DNA of 57,149 nucleotides from Trichomonas tenax (lineage: Eukaryota; Parabasalia; Trichomonadida; Trichomonadidae): positions 1 to 57,149 of the forward strand of contig JALKBU010000237.1 of NCBI GenBank assembly GCA_023091735.1, read 5' to 3'. The translations under genes and the position numbers were made by a program. The notes under the pieces were generated by a model that worked only from the letters and a program-made list of their open reading frames with translations, did no database searches and was not told the DNA's origin. Below, piece by piece: positions 47,276 through 57,149 of this stretch. Positions within the stretch are counted from its first letter, which is position 1. Each line of letters begins with the position of its first letter.

Positions 47276-50200
47276 ATGAGTCTCCTTGAAACTTTGTTTA
47301 CCGAGCACCCGAGGGAAATCGGGGAGGCAAACATCAAGGAGATAGTTCAAGACTTGAATCAAGATAAGGATATTACTACAAATTTGACTGATTTGACGTC
47401 AGCTTCGAAAAAATATGGAAATATTATCGCGATTCAAGCTACTCAAGTTTTGTTTAAATATTTAAGCGAAAAAGATAAATATAAACAATTTACAACGCAA
47501 ATTCTAACGATATTGTTAAATATTTTAACTGGAGAATCCGCATCTTCGAACTGCCTTAATATACTTGAACAAAAAGATTCCATTTCTACGCTACTTCAAT
47601 ATGCAAACTCAAATATGCCACAAAATAGGATACTTGTCCTTAGGATTTTATCGACTTTAGCGATGCATCAACTTGAACTGCTTCAAAGCATTTTGATATC
47701 GACAGAAGATAATCTACCCAGTTTGCTATCGCTTGTGCATGATAAAAATAAGATGATTTTACAAGAATTTCTCGATTTTATTTGCGTTTCAATTCAAAAT
47801 AATCTCAATTTCCAGCAAATTGTTGCGTTCAACATTCTTGATTCCCTCGTGGTACTATTAAGACAAGGAAATGATCGTGTTTTTGCTCCATTAATCTCAA
47901 TATTGAAAAATAATGCGATTTCACAAGCAATGTTCTATTCCAGTGGTTACCTTGATGCTGTTTCTCCATATGTGAGAAATAAAACAGTTTCATCGTTATC
48001 TTTCTTAAAAACATTATTTCAAGATTCAAGTTATCCGAAACATCAACAAACACTGCTTTCGACAACATTCTTTGCAGCGCTGCTCGAAGTGTCAATGAAT
48101 GATCAGCGATTTCTCGAAATTTTAAGTCTTGCAACCAAAAATTCGAAAATATTAACGCAAAAGGTTTATCAAAAAGGAACTTTGAAAGAGATTGTTATGA
48201 ATGTATTCATGCAGAATGCTTTATCCGATGAATTGCTTTCATTTTTTGCTGAATTTGATGGAACATTTGATATTTTAGAAATTATCGCTGAAAGTTCTCA
48301 ACAAATCAACAACGACAACCTAGAAAATATACTCATCGTATTGGAAACACTAATTATTAAAGACAAAGATAGTCGATTTGCAATTGTTAGAAATTCGTTG
48401 CTTTCAAAGATATTTTCGATGCTTGATGGTCCAAATATGAGCAAAATCATTACCTTCCTTGCATGTGAATGCTGGGAATGCAATGGCGCTTGTTATGCAT
48501 TTTTTGAAAATTCTTACAAAAATCTCGAAATTATTATTGCTGCTGAAAATATATCAATGGATGATACATCTCATTTTGCTTCATTCTTGATTATCGCTGC
48601 TTTATCAATGTTTTCTGATTCATATTCCGAAAATCTTTCAAGTATTGTTTCAATCGATGAATTAAAAGCCAAAATAACTTCTCTTAGAGAAAGCATTATC
48701 AAAGAAAACTATAATTCGTCTGTTGCTCAATATTTACTTTCCATTTCATATAAAGTTGTTGGTGAACCACCGAAACCAGTTGAAGAAGAACTCGAAAATG
48801 TTGAAACAAAAGAGCATGAAAATATTGATACAAAACAACCAGAAACTATTGAAAAAGAAGATGTCAAAATCCCAGAAACAGAAAATACTCCAAAGGCAGA
48901 AGAAAGCAACGAAAGTGATTCAAATTCTGAAAGTATTTCGACCGACAACAAAAATTCAGAAGAAAAAGCTGAAAGTACCATCAATGATAATCATTACAGA
49001 GAATATATCATCGAGAAAAGTAGAAGACAGGAAGCAGAAAAGCGTTATGAAGACTTAATGAGCCAACTCAAGTACAACAACGACGAATTAAACAAGAAAA
49101 TATCAGAAATTCAAAACTCATTTAACTCAGAATTACAAAACAAACAGAAGAAAATTACAGAACTCGAAAGTACAATAGACACAATCACAGTTAATTCGCA
49201 GAAAGAAATCAATGAGCTTAAAAAGAAATACGCTCAATTCGAAGCACAATCGAAACAACAAATGGCGAAACTCAAAAACGATAAAAATGAAGAAATTATT
49301 TTGCGATGCTCTGAGTTAAAGGAAGGTTTATCTAAAATCAAAATGGAATTTGCGCTTTTTGAAAGTAGCAACAAAGCTTTAGTTAGTGATAAAATCGATG
49401 AAATTGCTGATTTAAGAAAGTATGATCAGCAATTGCAAGAAGAAAACAAAAGCTTAAAATTTAAGATCAGTCAACTCGAACGTAGACAGAACTTCTTCCA
49501 AGAAGAGCTGAATAAGTCTCAAAAGAGAGTAAATGATCTCCAAAACGAAAAAGACTCAGTTGAAGCGAAATGTTTGCAATTTTCTCAAGAGCTTTTAGTA
49601 ATTAGAAATTCATTCAGAAGCGGTGATCATCAAAACTTACTTTCAGTCATAGATTCACAAAGATCGACAATAGTATCAATGACTGGACAACTCGAGACTC
49701 AGAAATCGTTGATTTATGATTTAAGATCACAACTCGATAACTCAAATATTTCGAAATCTCAATTAACAACGAAAATTGTTGAACTCGAATCATTAATTGG
49801 TGTCGAAAAGAATGAACGGAAGAAATTAGAAAGACTTTTGATGGAGCAGAAAGATGAAAATCATGCATTAAACGATAGCTTGAAGGCAGTTGTTCCTGAA
49901 CGCGATACATTATTGGTTTCTAATGAAGAATATAAAGTCAAGTCGAGGAGATTAGAAATTGAAATCAAAAACTTGATGGATGAAAATGAGGATCTTAAAA
50001 GACAACTTGGAAAGGATCACTACGAGAAAGAGTATATTATTATTAATGGTGATGGAAATGGCGGTAATAATAATGCAGAATTACAAAAATTGCTTGATGT
50101 CATCAATGAAAAAGATTCAATTCTTCAATCGCAGAGAATAGAATACGAAAATACTATTAAAGATTTGCAATCACAGAGATGTGACTACGAAAACACAATT

Positions 50201-52486
50201 AAAGAATTACTAACTCAATACAAATCAAACGATCAAAACACAAGTAAAAACATTGAAAATGAGTTAATGAATCAGTTTGAAGCATCGAAGAATCAAATTG
50301 AAATCAACAGTAAAGCAAAGATTGATTCAATGGTAATAGAATTCAAGAACGAAAGATCTCAGTATGAAGAACAAATCCAAATATTAAAGAATCAAATTGC
50401 AAAATTATCAAATGAAAAGATGCAACAAGAAAAATTATTAAAAGATAAAGACGATGAATTATATCGCTTAAAGAAGGATCTCGAAGTCGCAAATCAGAAC
50501 GCAAAGCTTGCAAAACAATACTTTAATAATCAAGCAGAAATTGTTAAAAGAACATTAGCAGAAAAATCTGATCGAATTTGTGAAAAGTTCGATGACTTTG
50601 TTCAATGTGTTCATTCCAAGTTAGATCCATCATCATGTGATCATGTTGATCGCGGAATTCGAAGTCTTAAATCCCAAAACAATGACATGAAGTCGATAAT
50701 TCAAGATCTCACTAAAAGATTGAACACAAAAATTACAAATGCAAACGCTGATAAAAATAAAGCTATTTCAGAGGTAAACTCTGAATTAGTTGAATTGAAG
50801 AAACAATTATCTGATATCAAAGCATACATCAATCAAATGATAAATGATTCGATTGGCGATCTCAATTACATTCATAAAGGAATCAGAGAAAGAATTATTT
50901 TCATACTCAAATTACTTTATAAATATAAGAAAGAGAAGACATCTCTTCAGAGCGAAATCAAGAGATACACACTTGAAATTAATCAATATAAAGCAGAAAT
51001 CAAGAAATATGTAATCAATATCAACAATGAGAAAGAAAAAACTCAAAAACTCATCGAAATAGTGAAAGATTATCAAAATAAGCAAATCGAAACAGATCAA
51101 AAGATCCAAGCATTGTCGCAAAATCCATCACAAGATATGCAGAAACTTTTTGATCAATACGAAAAACAGATCGAAGAAGATGAAAATGAATTTTCAAAGA
51201 TAACAGAAGAGTTCGAGAACGAAATAAGACAACTTAAAGAACAAAATGAATCACTCTCACAAGAATTAAATGCGGCGAATGATAGAATTCAACAATTAGA
51301 GCAAAACGTATCAGATGATAATCTTCAAAGCGAAAATAATAAATTGAAACATATTCAAGCTTTGCAACAAAATGAAAATCCAAACTCAAATGGACAGTTA
51401 AAGAAACTAACAAATGAGAACAAAAAGCTCAAATCTGATATTGAATCGCTTCAAAAGGGTCTTGAAAACAAACAGAAAGAAAATGAAGAACTCAAAGATT
51501 CTCTTAATGAAATGAAAACTAATCAAGAAGAATCAAACGAAAGATTGTCTGATTTGATTATTAAACTCGAAAACGCTAAAGACAATGAACACAAACTTGA
51601 TGAGCTTACTAAGCAAATAGATGATCTTCAAATACAACTTGATGAAGCAAACAACAAATTAAAGCAAAATGAACAAAACGCAAATGCAGAAAAAGATCGA
51701 AAACTTAACGAGATCGCAAAACACGCGAATTCACTTGAGAAAGAACTCAAAGATGCTAAAAATAAAATAAACGAACTGGAGAAATACAAGAATAACACAG
51801 ACAGTGAAAAAGATCGAAAGATAAATGAACTTACACTCAGTGTCAATATTTTAACAAGCAAACTTGAAATCACATCAGATAGAATTTTAATTCTCGAACG
51901 CAGTGAAACTGAGAATGATGAATTGAAGCGTAGAATCAAAATTCTTGAAAATCAAGCAGATGTCTTTAGAGCCAATGAACGCAGACTTCAGAGAAAGATT
52001 TCAGACCTCAAAGAAAAACTTTCAAAGAGCAATAAAACTGAAGTTAATGATGAAACTAAAGATCTGCAGGATATGCTTTTGGAGTCAGAAAGGAGATGCT
52101 CGGAACTTCAAAGGAAGCTGAAAGAATCCGAAGTTCTTGCTAAGTCTGCAATCAAGCGATTAACAATTGAAGTTGAAGCAAACTCACAGAACAAAGAGAC
52201 AAAAGTCGAAGATATTGACACTTACAAGCAGATGAGTGAAGAAATAGCTGAGCTCAAGCAGAAGCTTTCCGAGAGTGAGAAGAGGTGTTCTGATCTTGAA
52301 ACAAGCATGCGTCTTGTAATTCCAACGAATGACTTCGAAAACCCCAGACAGAAAGACGAAGATATCATTGAAGTCCTCGATATAGCAAACTTTGAGGGAC
52401 TCAGCGACAGCGAGTTCAGAAAACGCGCATTGATAATAATAGGAAAGCTTTGGCTCGAAAAGGTTTCAAAAACACATGAAATGTAA
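47276..52486 (+). CDS. USO1: Uso1/p115-like golgin vesicle tether
   Basis: The protein has 1736 residues, close to yeast Uso1p (about 1790) and longer than animal p115 (about 960). The N-terminal globular head (about 1-500) is an ARM-repeat solenoid matching p115 in order: DLTSASKKYGNIIAIQATQV, ILTILLNILTGES, FICVSIQNNLNFQQIVAFNI, PLISILKNNAISQAMFYSSG. An acidic linker (about 500-575) precedes about 1100 residues of nearly continuous coiled coil. The tail EDIIEVLDIANFEGLSDSEF is partly acidic, as in the p115 C-terminus. Role in the family: tethering COPI/COPII vesicles to Golgi membranes with Rab1 and GM130. Other golgins are an alternative, but the head favours Uso1. Confidence 0.8.
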   Translation: MSLLETLFTEHPREIGEANIKEIVQDLNQDKDITTNLTDLTSASKKYGNIIAIQATQVLFKYLSEKDKYKQFTTQILTILLNILTGESASSNCLNILEQKDSISTLLQYANSNMPQNRILVLRILSTLAMHQLELLQSILISTEDNLPSLLSLVHDKNKMILQEFLDFICVSIQNNLNFQQIVAFNILDSLVVLLRQGNDRVFAPLISILKNNAISQAMFYSSGYLDAVSPYVRNKTVSSLSFLKTLFQDSSYPKHQQTLLSTTFFAALLEVSMNDQRFLEILSLATKNSKILTQKVYQKGTLKEIVMNVFMQNALSDELLSFFAEFDGTFDILEIIAESSQQINNDNLENILIVLETLIIKDKDSRFAIVRNSLLSKIFSMLDGPNMSKIITFLACECWECNGACYAFFENSYKNLEIIIAAENISMDDTSHFASFLIIAALSMFSDSYSENLSSIVSIDELKAKITSLRESIIKENYNSSVAQYLLSISYKVVGEPPKPVEEELENVETKEHENIDTKQPETIEKEDVKIPETENTPKAEESNESDSNSESISTDNKNSEEKAESTINDNHYREYIIEKSRRQEAEKRYEDLMSQLKYNNDELNKKISEIQNSFNSELQNKQKKITELESTIDTITVNSQKEINELKKKYAQFEAQSKQQMAKLKNDKNEEIILRCSELKEGLSKIKMEFALFESSNKALVSDKIDEIADLRKYDQQLQEENKSLKFKISQLERRQNFFQEELNKSQKRVNDLQNEKDSVEAKCLQFSQELLVIRNSFRSGDHQNLLSVIDSQRSTIVSMTGQLETQKSLIYDLRSQLDNSNISKSQLTTKIVELESLIGVEKNERKKLERLLMEQKDENHALNDSLKAVVPERDTLLVSNEEYKVKSRRLEIEIKNLMDENEDLKRQLGKDHYEKEYIIINGDGNGGNNNAELQKLLDVINEKDSILQSQRIEYENTIKDLQSQRCDYENTIKELLTQYKSNDQNTSKNIENELMNQFEASKNQIEINSKAKIDSMVIEFKNERSQYEEQIQILKNQIAKLSNEKMQQEKLLKDKDDELYRLKKDLEVANQNAKLAKQYFNNQAEIVKRTLAEKSDRICEKFDDFVQCVHSKLDPSSCDHVDRGIRSLKSQNNDMKSIIQDLTKRLNTKITNANADKNKAISEVNSELVELKKQLSDIKAYINQMINDSIGDLNYIHKGIRERIIFILKLLYKYKKEKTSLQSEIKRYTLEINQYKAEIKKYVININNEKEKTQKLIEIVKDYQNKQIETDQKIQALSQNPSQDMQKLFDQYEKQIEEDENEFSKITEEFENEIRQLKEQNESLSQELNAANDRIQQLEQNVSDDNLQSENNKLKHIQALQQNENPNSNGQLKKLTNENKKLKSDIESLQKGLENKQKENEELKDSLNEMKTNQEESNERLSDLIIKLENAKDNEHKLDELTKQIDDLQIQLDEANNKLKQNEQNANAEKDRKLNEIAKHANSLEKELKDAKNKINELEKYKNNTDSEKDRKINELTLSVNILTSKLEITSDRILILERSETENDELKRRIKILENQADVFRANERRLQRKISDLKEKLSKSNKTEVNDETKDLQDMLLESERRCSELQRKLKESEVLAKSAIKRLTIEVEANSQNKETKVEDIDTYKQMSEEIAELKQKLSESEKRCSDLETSMRLVIPTNDFENPRQKDEDIIEVLDIANFEGLSDSEFRKRALIIIGKLWLEKVSKTHEM

Positions 52487-53020
52487 CAATTGATTTTATC
52501 ATTATTATGCAAATATATGTAATTATTTTATAAAATATTGTTTATTCTTTTATTATCTGTCTCAAATAAGCTTATTTAATGTACTTTTGAGTTATAACTA
52601 ATTGCATCTTTTTTAAAAAATTCAAATATGTAATGTTATTTTGTGATTAAAAATTCATTATTTAAAGTTGCTTTAAAAACCATCGAATACTATATTTTTC
52701 TCGAGCAAAAATGTTCCAACGAGTATTCAAATAAAATATCAAACTGATGATCAAACATATCAGAACTAAGTTATTAAATTAACTCAACAACTTTAATTAA
52801 TTTCGAATTTATTTATAGTTATAACAGAAATTCAATTTTCAACGCACAAAAACTATTATACAAACAATATCGATACACCAATAAATATAGCTGGTACAGT
52901 TCATCGCAAAGATTTTGGAAGTTCAATTTCAGTCCAATTTTATCTTGACCAAAAATGATAGAATCATCTCCTTTATCATTTTCAAGTTGTAATATTAAAG
53001 ATTTTTCATTCATTTATATA
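52487..53020. other. Intergenic, no gene seen
   Basis: AT-rich spacer up to the mariner end. A 64-codon frame at 52819-53013 (minus) is not supported. Confidence 0.45.
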
Positions 53021-54307
53021 GAGTGACCCAACGAAGTGTAGCATCTCAAGTTAGGATAAGCATTGTTTAATTCTATTGACACAGTAATAAAAAGCATCAA
53101 AAATAACCATCTTCTGCTTTGGGGTTGAGACCATAATATTTTTCCAGGCTATGAAAAATAGATTTTATTAACCATGATGAAAAATAGGTGAAAATTTGTT
53201 CTATCTTTTGAAGAAGATCATTCGTAACCTTGAATATTTGACTTTTGAGCTGCTTTTCGATATAGATAAATAGGAAAAATCCTGATAAAGTAATATTTGA
53301 TGAGAAAACTAAATGTGGAACTTTGGATATGCTATTAGCATTCAAAAAAGAAGTTGCCTTTTTTGCAAATACTGATTTTCATTTTCAAAATGCACGATTA
53401 GATTGTTTTGATGAGATATCTCTATATCATATATAGAGTTGATAATTTTTTGTAGTACTTGATTAATACACCAGTTGCTATTAATTATAGTTCCGCTTTG
53501 AAGGATATAAATGAAGTGCATTATAGGTATTGCTGAGCAATTATCCAATTAACCTTATTTTTAGTCGGTTAAATGCTTTTGCCTTGTTGGTGGTTCAGAT
53601 TCGCAAGAATGCAATACATTTTGCTTATCCTTCGACAAATCAAATTGCAACTCTTCAAGGATGAGGAATATTGTTCTTTCAAATATCAGTTGTACGATGA
53701 GCTCGGTTATGATATCGAGAACATTTTTCAGGAAGTTTTTTTCTGGGGTTGATTTATGGTGCATTGCACCAAAAAAAGAATTTAATATAGAAGCCAAAAC
53801 TTCTATCAAAATATCTTCAAACAGTTTCCTAAAGAATATAAATCTCCTTCTCAATCTCTTATTGTGAGATATAAGTGAATTCATTCAAGTAAGCTAAAGG
53901 TGGCACCAATGAAATTTCTAGGGGCCATTTTTGACAGATTTTCGTCCGGATCCATTGGGTCATTATGAAACTTCTGCTGTGTTAGGTATTTAGTGGAAGT
54001 TAAGTAACCAACAGCTTCTTTACCTAGTGTATGATCAAATTCATTGAATGTATCCATGGATCTCAGACTTTATTTGAGAGAAAAAGCACAATTGAGTTGA
54101 GTTCCATTAAAAAAAATGCGAAAAAATTAAACGGAAAATTTAAAACGCTTTTTCTTTGCATAAGACATTATCTATCTCAATATGGAAACTAGCAAAAATT
54201 CCCAAACTAATAAAGTTCTATTTATTTTATGGGAGCTATATATGCGTATCTTCAAATCAATTTAAAGTTAATCCTAGCTTGAGATGCCTCACTTAGTTGG
54301 GTCACCC
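53021..54307 (-). mobile_element. Decayed mariner transposon with terminal inverted repeats
   Basis: Terminal repeats: 53021-53056 (gagtgacccaacgaagtgta and onward) is the inverse of 54272-54307 with 31 of 36 matching. TA flanks both ends, the mariner/Tc1 target. Length 1287 is normal for mariner. The minus strand carries transposase scraps in three phases: a 58-codon piece (53881-54057), ESEPPTRQKHLTD (about 53580), INQVLQKIINSIYDIEISHQ then NNLIVHFENENQY (about 53400) where the catalytic DN(A)xxH motif is expected and Asp reads Glu, and FFLFIYIEKQLKSQIF then TNDLLQKIEQIF (about 53250) where the C-terminal D of PDxxPSDF has gone. It is clearly inactive. Confidence 0.75.
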
Positions 54308-54378
54308 TATAGAAACACAAATAACCTATTAAGGGTTGAAATTCATCAGGTTAAAGTAGCTGCATCATGTGATGATGG

Positions 54379-54780
54379 TTGCAACTCAAATCTTTTGTCA
54401 TATCTTTATTTGTTTCTATGATATCTCGCAAATTCTTTAAAAATAGCGCCAATATGATTAGACTGAAATACAACATATCAGATATAAATTTCCCGTGTCG
54501 CATTAATGAAATGACAAAACTCGCTCATGCATCTAAGTACAAAGTATTCAAATCAAATGACTTGATCGAAAATGAATACATTGATCAATTCATTGATTAT
54601 GATCTTCCTGCATGAGATCTTGGCAGATATATATTTTAATAATAATAATAAATCGAAAACATCTGACGCATTCGAAATTAACTTTGAAATTATGGTTCAA
54701 GAATCCAAATGTCACAAGGAATATCCCAAATATTTCCACATTATCGCATTCAGTCTTCCATCATTTATGATTGATTATTA
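54379..54780 (+). pseudogene. Fragment resembling N-terminal regions of trichomonad BTB/ankyrin proteins
   Basis: Frame one reads LKYNISDINFPCRINEMTKL then AHASKYKVFKSNDLIENEYI up to a stop at 54615. A second frame continues with HEILADIYFNNNN to 54780. The SINFP-type start and ENEYIDQFIDY recall a recurrent trichomonad N-terminal module. No ATG with good context or full domain remains. Confidence 0.4.
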
Positions 54781-54820
54781 AAAATATGTGATTGAATGAT
54801 CAAAATCGAAAAATATAACT

Positions 54821-56293
54821 TTATTCTATAATCAATTCAAAAAGTGATCGAATTTGTTCTAACTCCTCATTGGTTAATGTGTCTGCTAATTCTAAAAATA
54901 TCGGCCTTAGATACAATTTAGGATTCAGTAAAATTTCGAGTTCTCCAGAGAGACTATACATAGTATAAACATATTCGAGGAGGTGATGGTACCTATTTCG
55001 CTTGGGCTCGGTGATGAGTGAACAAGCTTTATCTATATCGTTGTTAGCTGCAAAAAGAGCGTGCATTGATTGTTCTTCAGGAAACAAAAATTCTTTCATC
55101 GAATTTAAATGTATTTTATTGACATGTTCCTTAACTTTATTGAGATAGTTCACAGACATTTGTCCAGAACCAGAGATATGTGCTGATTCCTTATTATTTT
55201 TTGAAATGATGTGATTGATTGCGAGATTTGCATCTCCATTACAAACTCTAAGCGCTTCTTCAGCTTGCTGGGGTGAATACCCCATTTCCGTGATTATGAA
55301 AATCGAGTCCTCAAAAGGATTTTTTGATGCAGGTAATTCCTGTTTGAATTTCTCAGAGTAAATGATATCAATTACTTGGTTATCTATGTTTTCTTGGAAA
55401 ATTTTTGTTGAAGAAGAGAGATTACGGCCCCCAAGAACAAATTCGAGTGTGCCATTTGAAAAATCTTGAGGATGTTGTGAAACTAAGAGATCAGCGACTT
55501 TTGAGAAAGTGTAATTAATTGGGCACTCAATATCATAGATTTTGCCGTTATTTTTGAAGTTTAATTTAATATTTTCGAATTTGACAAAAATATAATTAAT
55601 ATCTGTATTAAGTTTTGCGATTTCTGTTTTATCGTCAATGATCTGATCATCATAGTATAATTCCATCTTTATTGTCTTGAGAATTTTCACTTTTTCTTTA
55701 ATTTGGTTGATTAATTGTTGTTTTGTGATTGACGCTGGTATATCAAGAATAAAATCGCGTTTTATTACATCATTTAGCTCTTCGATATCAATATGGAAGT
55801 TCTTTGATAATAATAAATTGTTTCTTTTTGGCGCAACTGATTTTGTATCTATGCCAACGTTAGGAACTATGTTCAAATTTTGAATTTCTGATATATGTGT
55901 GTCCATAGGCAAAGGACGGCCTTTACTGATGAATTTTAATGCATTATTTTCTAACTCTGGGATCTTATTCCAAATTGGTATTTGCGTTTCATAGAGTGTT
56001 GTTTTTGGATGAAATTGGAGTTCGTATTGTGTAGTTGAGTATTTAAAGAAAAAAGGAATCGTTTCTTTTTGAGAATTTTGTGGTTTCTTTGCAACTACAA
56101 TAATGCAGTTTCTGTTTTCTTGCATGAATTTCTTGATTTCTTCTAAATCATTTGAAGATTTGCATATAAATACTTCATTTGTTTTGTCTGAAAGCAAATT
56201 CTTAATGTGATCAGGAACTTCACCTGATGGCGGAAGGTTTAAGGTCTTAAATTCTGCAGTTTCTGGAATGTTGAAACATTTAATTTCACTCAT
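54821..56293 (-). CDS. Ubiquitin-like/UBA protein
   Basis: The protein has 490 residues. Two or three ubiquitin-like beta-grasp regions occur at about 75-150 (ends SKGRPLPMDTHISEIQNLNI), 165-240 (LELYYDDQIIDD-type) and 245-315 (LEFVLGGRNLSSSTKIFQEN). A UBA domain follows at about 330-367 (ITEMGYSPQQAEEALRVCNG then DANLAINHII). A second, degenerate UBA-like helix bundle (SMHALFAANNDIDKACSLIT) lies at about 400-425, and the end is helical. Proteins with UBL plus UBA are shuttle factors (Rad23, Dsk2, Ddi1) or ubiquitin receptors; no protease or STI1 motif was found, so the exact type is open. Initiator-like TCAC lies 9-12 bases before the ATG. Confidence 0.75.
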   Translation of the reverse strand: MSEIKCFNIPETAEFKTLNLPPSGEVPDHIKNLLSDKTNEVFICKSSNDLEEIKKFMQENRNCIIVVAKKPQNSQKETIPFFFKYSTTQYELQFHPKTTLYETQIPIWNKIPELENNALKFISKGRPLPMDTHISEIQNLNIVPNVGIDTKSVAPKRNNLLLSKNFHIDIEELNDVIKRDFILDIPASITKQQLINQIKEKVKILKTIKMELYYDDQIIDDKTEIAKLNTDINYIFVKFENIKLNFKNNGKIYDIECPINYTFSKVADLLVSQHPQDFSNGTLEFVLGGRNLSSSTKIFQENIDNQVIDIIYSEKFKQELPASKNPFEDSIFIITEMGYSPQQAEEALRVCNGDANLAINHIISKNNKESAHISGSGQMSVNYLNKVKEHVNKIHLNSMKEFLFPEEQSMHALFAANNDIDKACSLITEPKRNRYHHLLEYVYTMYSLSGELEILLNPKLYLRPIFLELADTLTNEELEQIRSLFELIIE

Positions 56294-56431
56294 TTATTTT
56301 TGTGAGATAAATTCACGCCCGTAAGTAAATCTCAGAATTATAATTTAATGATGAAATAAAATCGGGAAAATTTTTCCTTCTGCGGTGTAGTCGCGCGACC
56401 TTCATAACTTTTTATCTGATCAATATTTTTT

Positions 56432-56949
56432 CGATTTGAAAGTACTTTCATGTACATATTGATAGTTGTCTATCCAGTGGTGTAAGTGGCACAGTCTATA
56501 TATCTATCAAATCATTGTTTGCATTACAAATCGTCCAAAAATATACGATTTCCAGCATAAATGTATGCGCTACTATGCAGCATATGATACTTTTATGTGT
56601 ATTATTGATTCAAATGCCTCTTATACGCTTAAAATTAAAAATGCAACTAATTCGTTAATTGATTTGAGGGCGATTATACACATTAAAGTTATTGAATTTG
56701 ATGTGATTTGGATTTGCAGCTGTAATAATGTAAAATTTTAGAATCTTAGATTTGGCAATGAAAAAAAAATTATACGCTGAGACACCATCTTTCCTCAGCG
56801 GTGCATATTAGTGCATACATTTATGCTGGAAATCGTATATTTTTGGACGTTTTGAAATGCAATCAATGATTTGATAGATATATAGACTGTGCCACTTATA
56901 CCACTGGATAGACAACTATCAATATGTTCATGAAAGTACTTTCAAATCG
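56432..56949. mobile_element. 518-bp foldback/MITE element with 148-bp inverted arms
   Basis: Bases 56432-56579 are nearly the reverse complement of 56802-56949: the left has gatagttgtctatccagtgg, the right ccactggatagacaactatc. The inner ends share ccagcataaatgtatgc. The 220-base centre is AT-rich with a small hairpin (gctgag ... ctcagc, about 56776-56799). The outer TIR may extend a little further with a gap (ttatct on both sides). An open frame inside is not protein-like. Confidence 0.8.
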
Positions 56950-57149
56950 GAAAATAGATAATTACAGCCTGAGGTTATCAATATGATGACAACTAAAAAA
57001 ATTTAATATTTCTTCTTCCTTCTGTATTTCTACTGAATTATATTCTGGAATAAAGATCAAAGTCTATAATTTTATTCATTTTTAAAAGATATTATAAAAT
57101 ATTAATTTTGACGTCTTTTTAATGAAATATTACCTTGATATAATATTTT
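56950..57149. other. Window end, no gene seen
   Basis: AT-rich sequence without recognised features. Confidence 0.4.

Noticed and set aside
52819..53013. 64-codon minus-strand frame next to the mariner
   Set aside because: Outside the terminal repeats and without family resemblance.
56466..56741. 91-codon frame
   Set aside because: Lies inside the foldback element and spans its arm and centre; no protein features.

Overview
This is AT-rich eukaryotic DNA with compact intron-less genes, each with its own flanks and no operons. The gene content points to a parabasalid protist. Housekeeping proteins of eukaryotic type lie beside decayed copies of families typical of trichomonads: BspA-like leucine-rich repeat proteins, right-handed beta-helix (Pmp-like) surface proteins, ankyrin-repeat proteins and a mariner transposon. 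Initiator-like TCAC motifs 10-35 bases before many ATGs also fit trichomonads. Tritrichomonas foetus or a close relative is the best guess; the species call is inference. Layout: 0-12 kb holds an F5/8C-like protein, a divergent pair (Tudor/chromo-barrel protein and small coiled coil), a bromodomain-NET mini-protein (-), a RhoGEF (-), a coiled-coil protein, an ARM/HEAT-type protein, the proteasome deubiquitinase Rpn11 and a small basic protein. 12-14 kb is an ankyrin-gene relic. 14-22.6 kb holds a low-complexity zinc-module protein, a GAF-array cyclic nucleotide phosphodiesterase, a SCAMP (-) and RNA polymerase subunit Rpb6. 23-29 kb is a surface-protein zone: a beta-helix membrane protein, a broken second copy, an S28 peptidase homologue lacking its catalytic residues (-), and an EGF/IPT membrane protein without an ATG. 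29-33.4 kb holds AAG/MPG DNA glycosylase (-), SBDS (-), two small inverted-repeat elements, a BspA relic and an NTF2-like protein (-). 33.8-42 kb holds a relic with in-frame stops, TM9SF, a beta-helix relic, a Tubby-like protein (-), the NEDD8 E1 regulatory subunit and a Rab. 42.6-45.5 kb holds a broken surface gene (-), a papain-family protease without a visible start (-) and a transposase-like scrap (-). 46.4-56.3 kb holds a small coiled coil, a Uso1/p115 golgin of 1736 residues, a decayed mariner and a UBL-UBA protein (-). The window ends with a foldback element. Themes: protein turnover (Rpn11, NEDD8 E1, UBL-UBA) and membrane traffic (SCAMP, TM9SF, Rab, Uso1) are well represented but scattered, not clustered. 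The most striking unexplained signal is a short motif, roughly TTTGNCAYGTAAA, found about 30 times, only between genes and mostly within 35-320 bases upstream of start codons; a small inverted-repeat element also carries it. Many apparent ORF starts here are TTG or GTG; I moved starts to the first sensible ATG.
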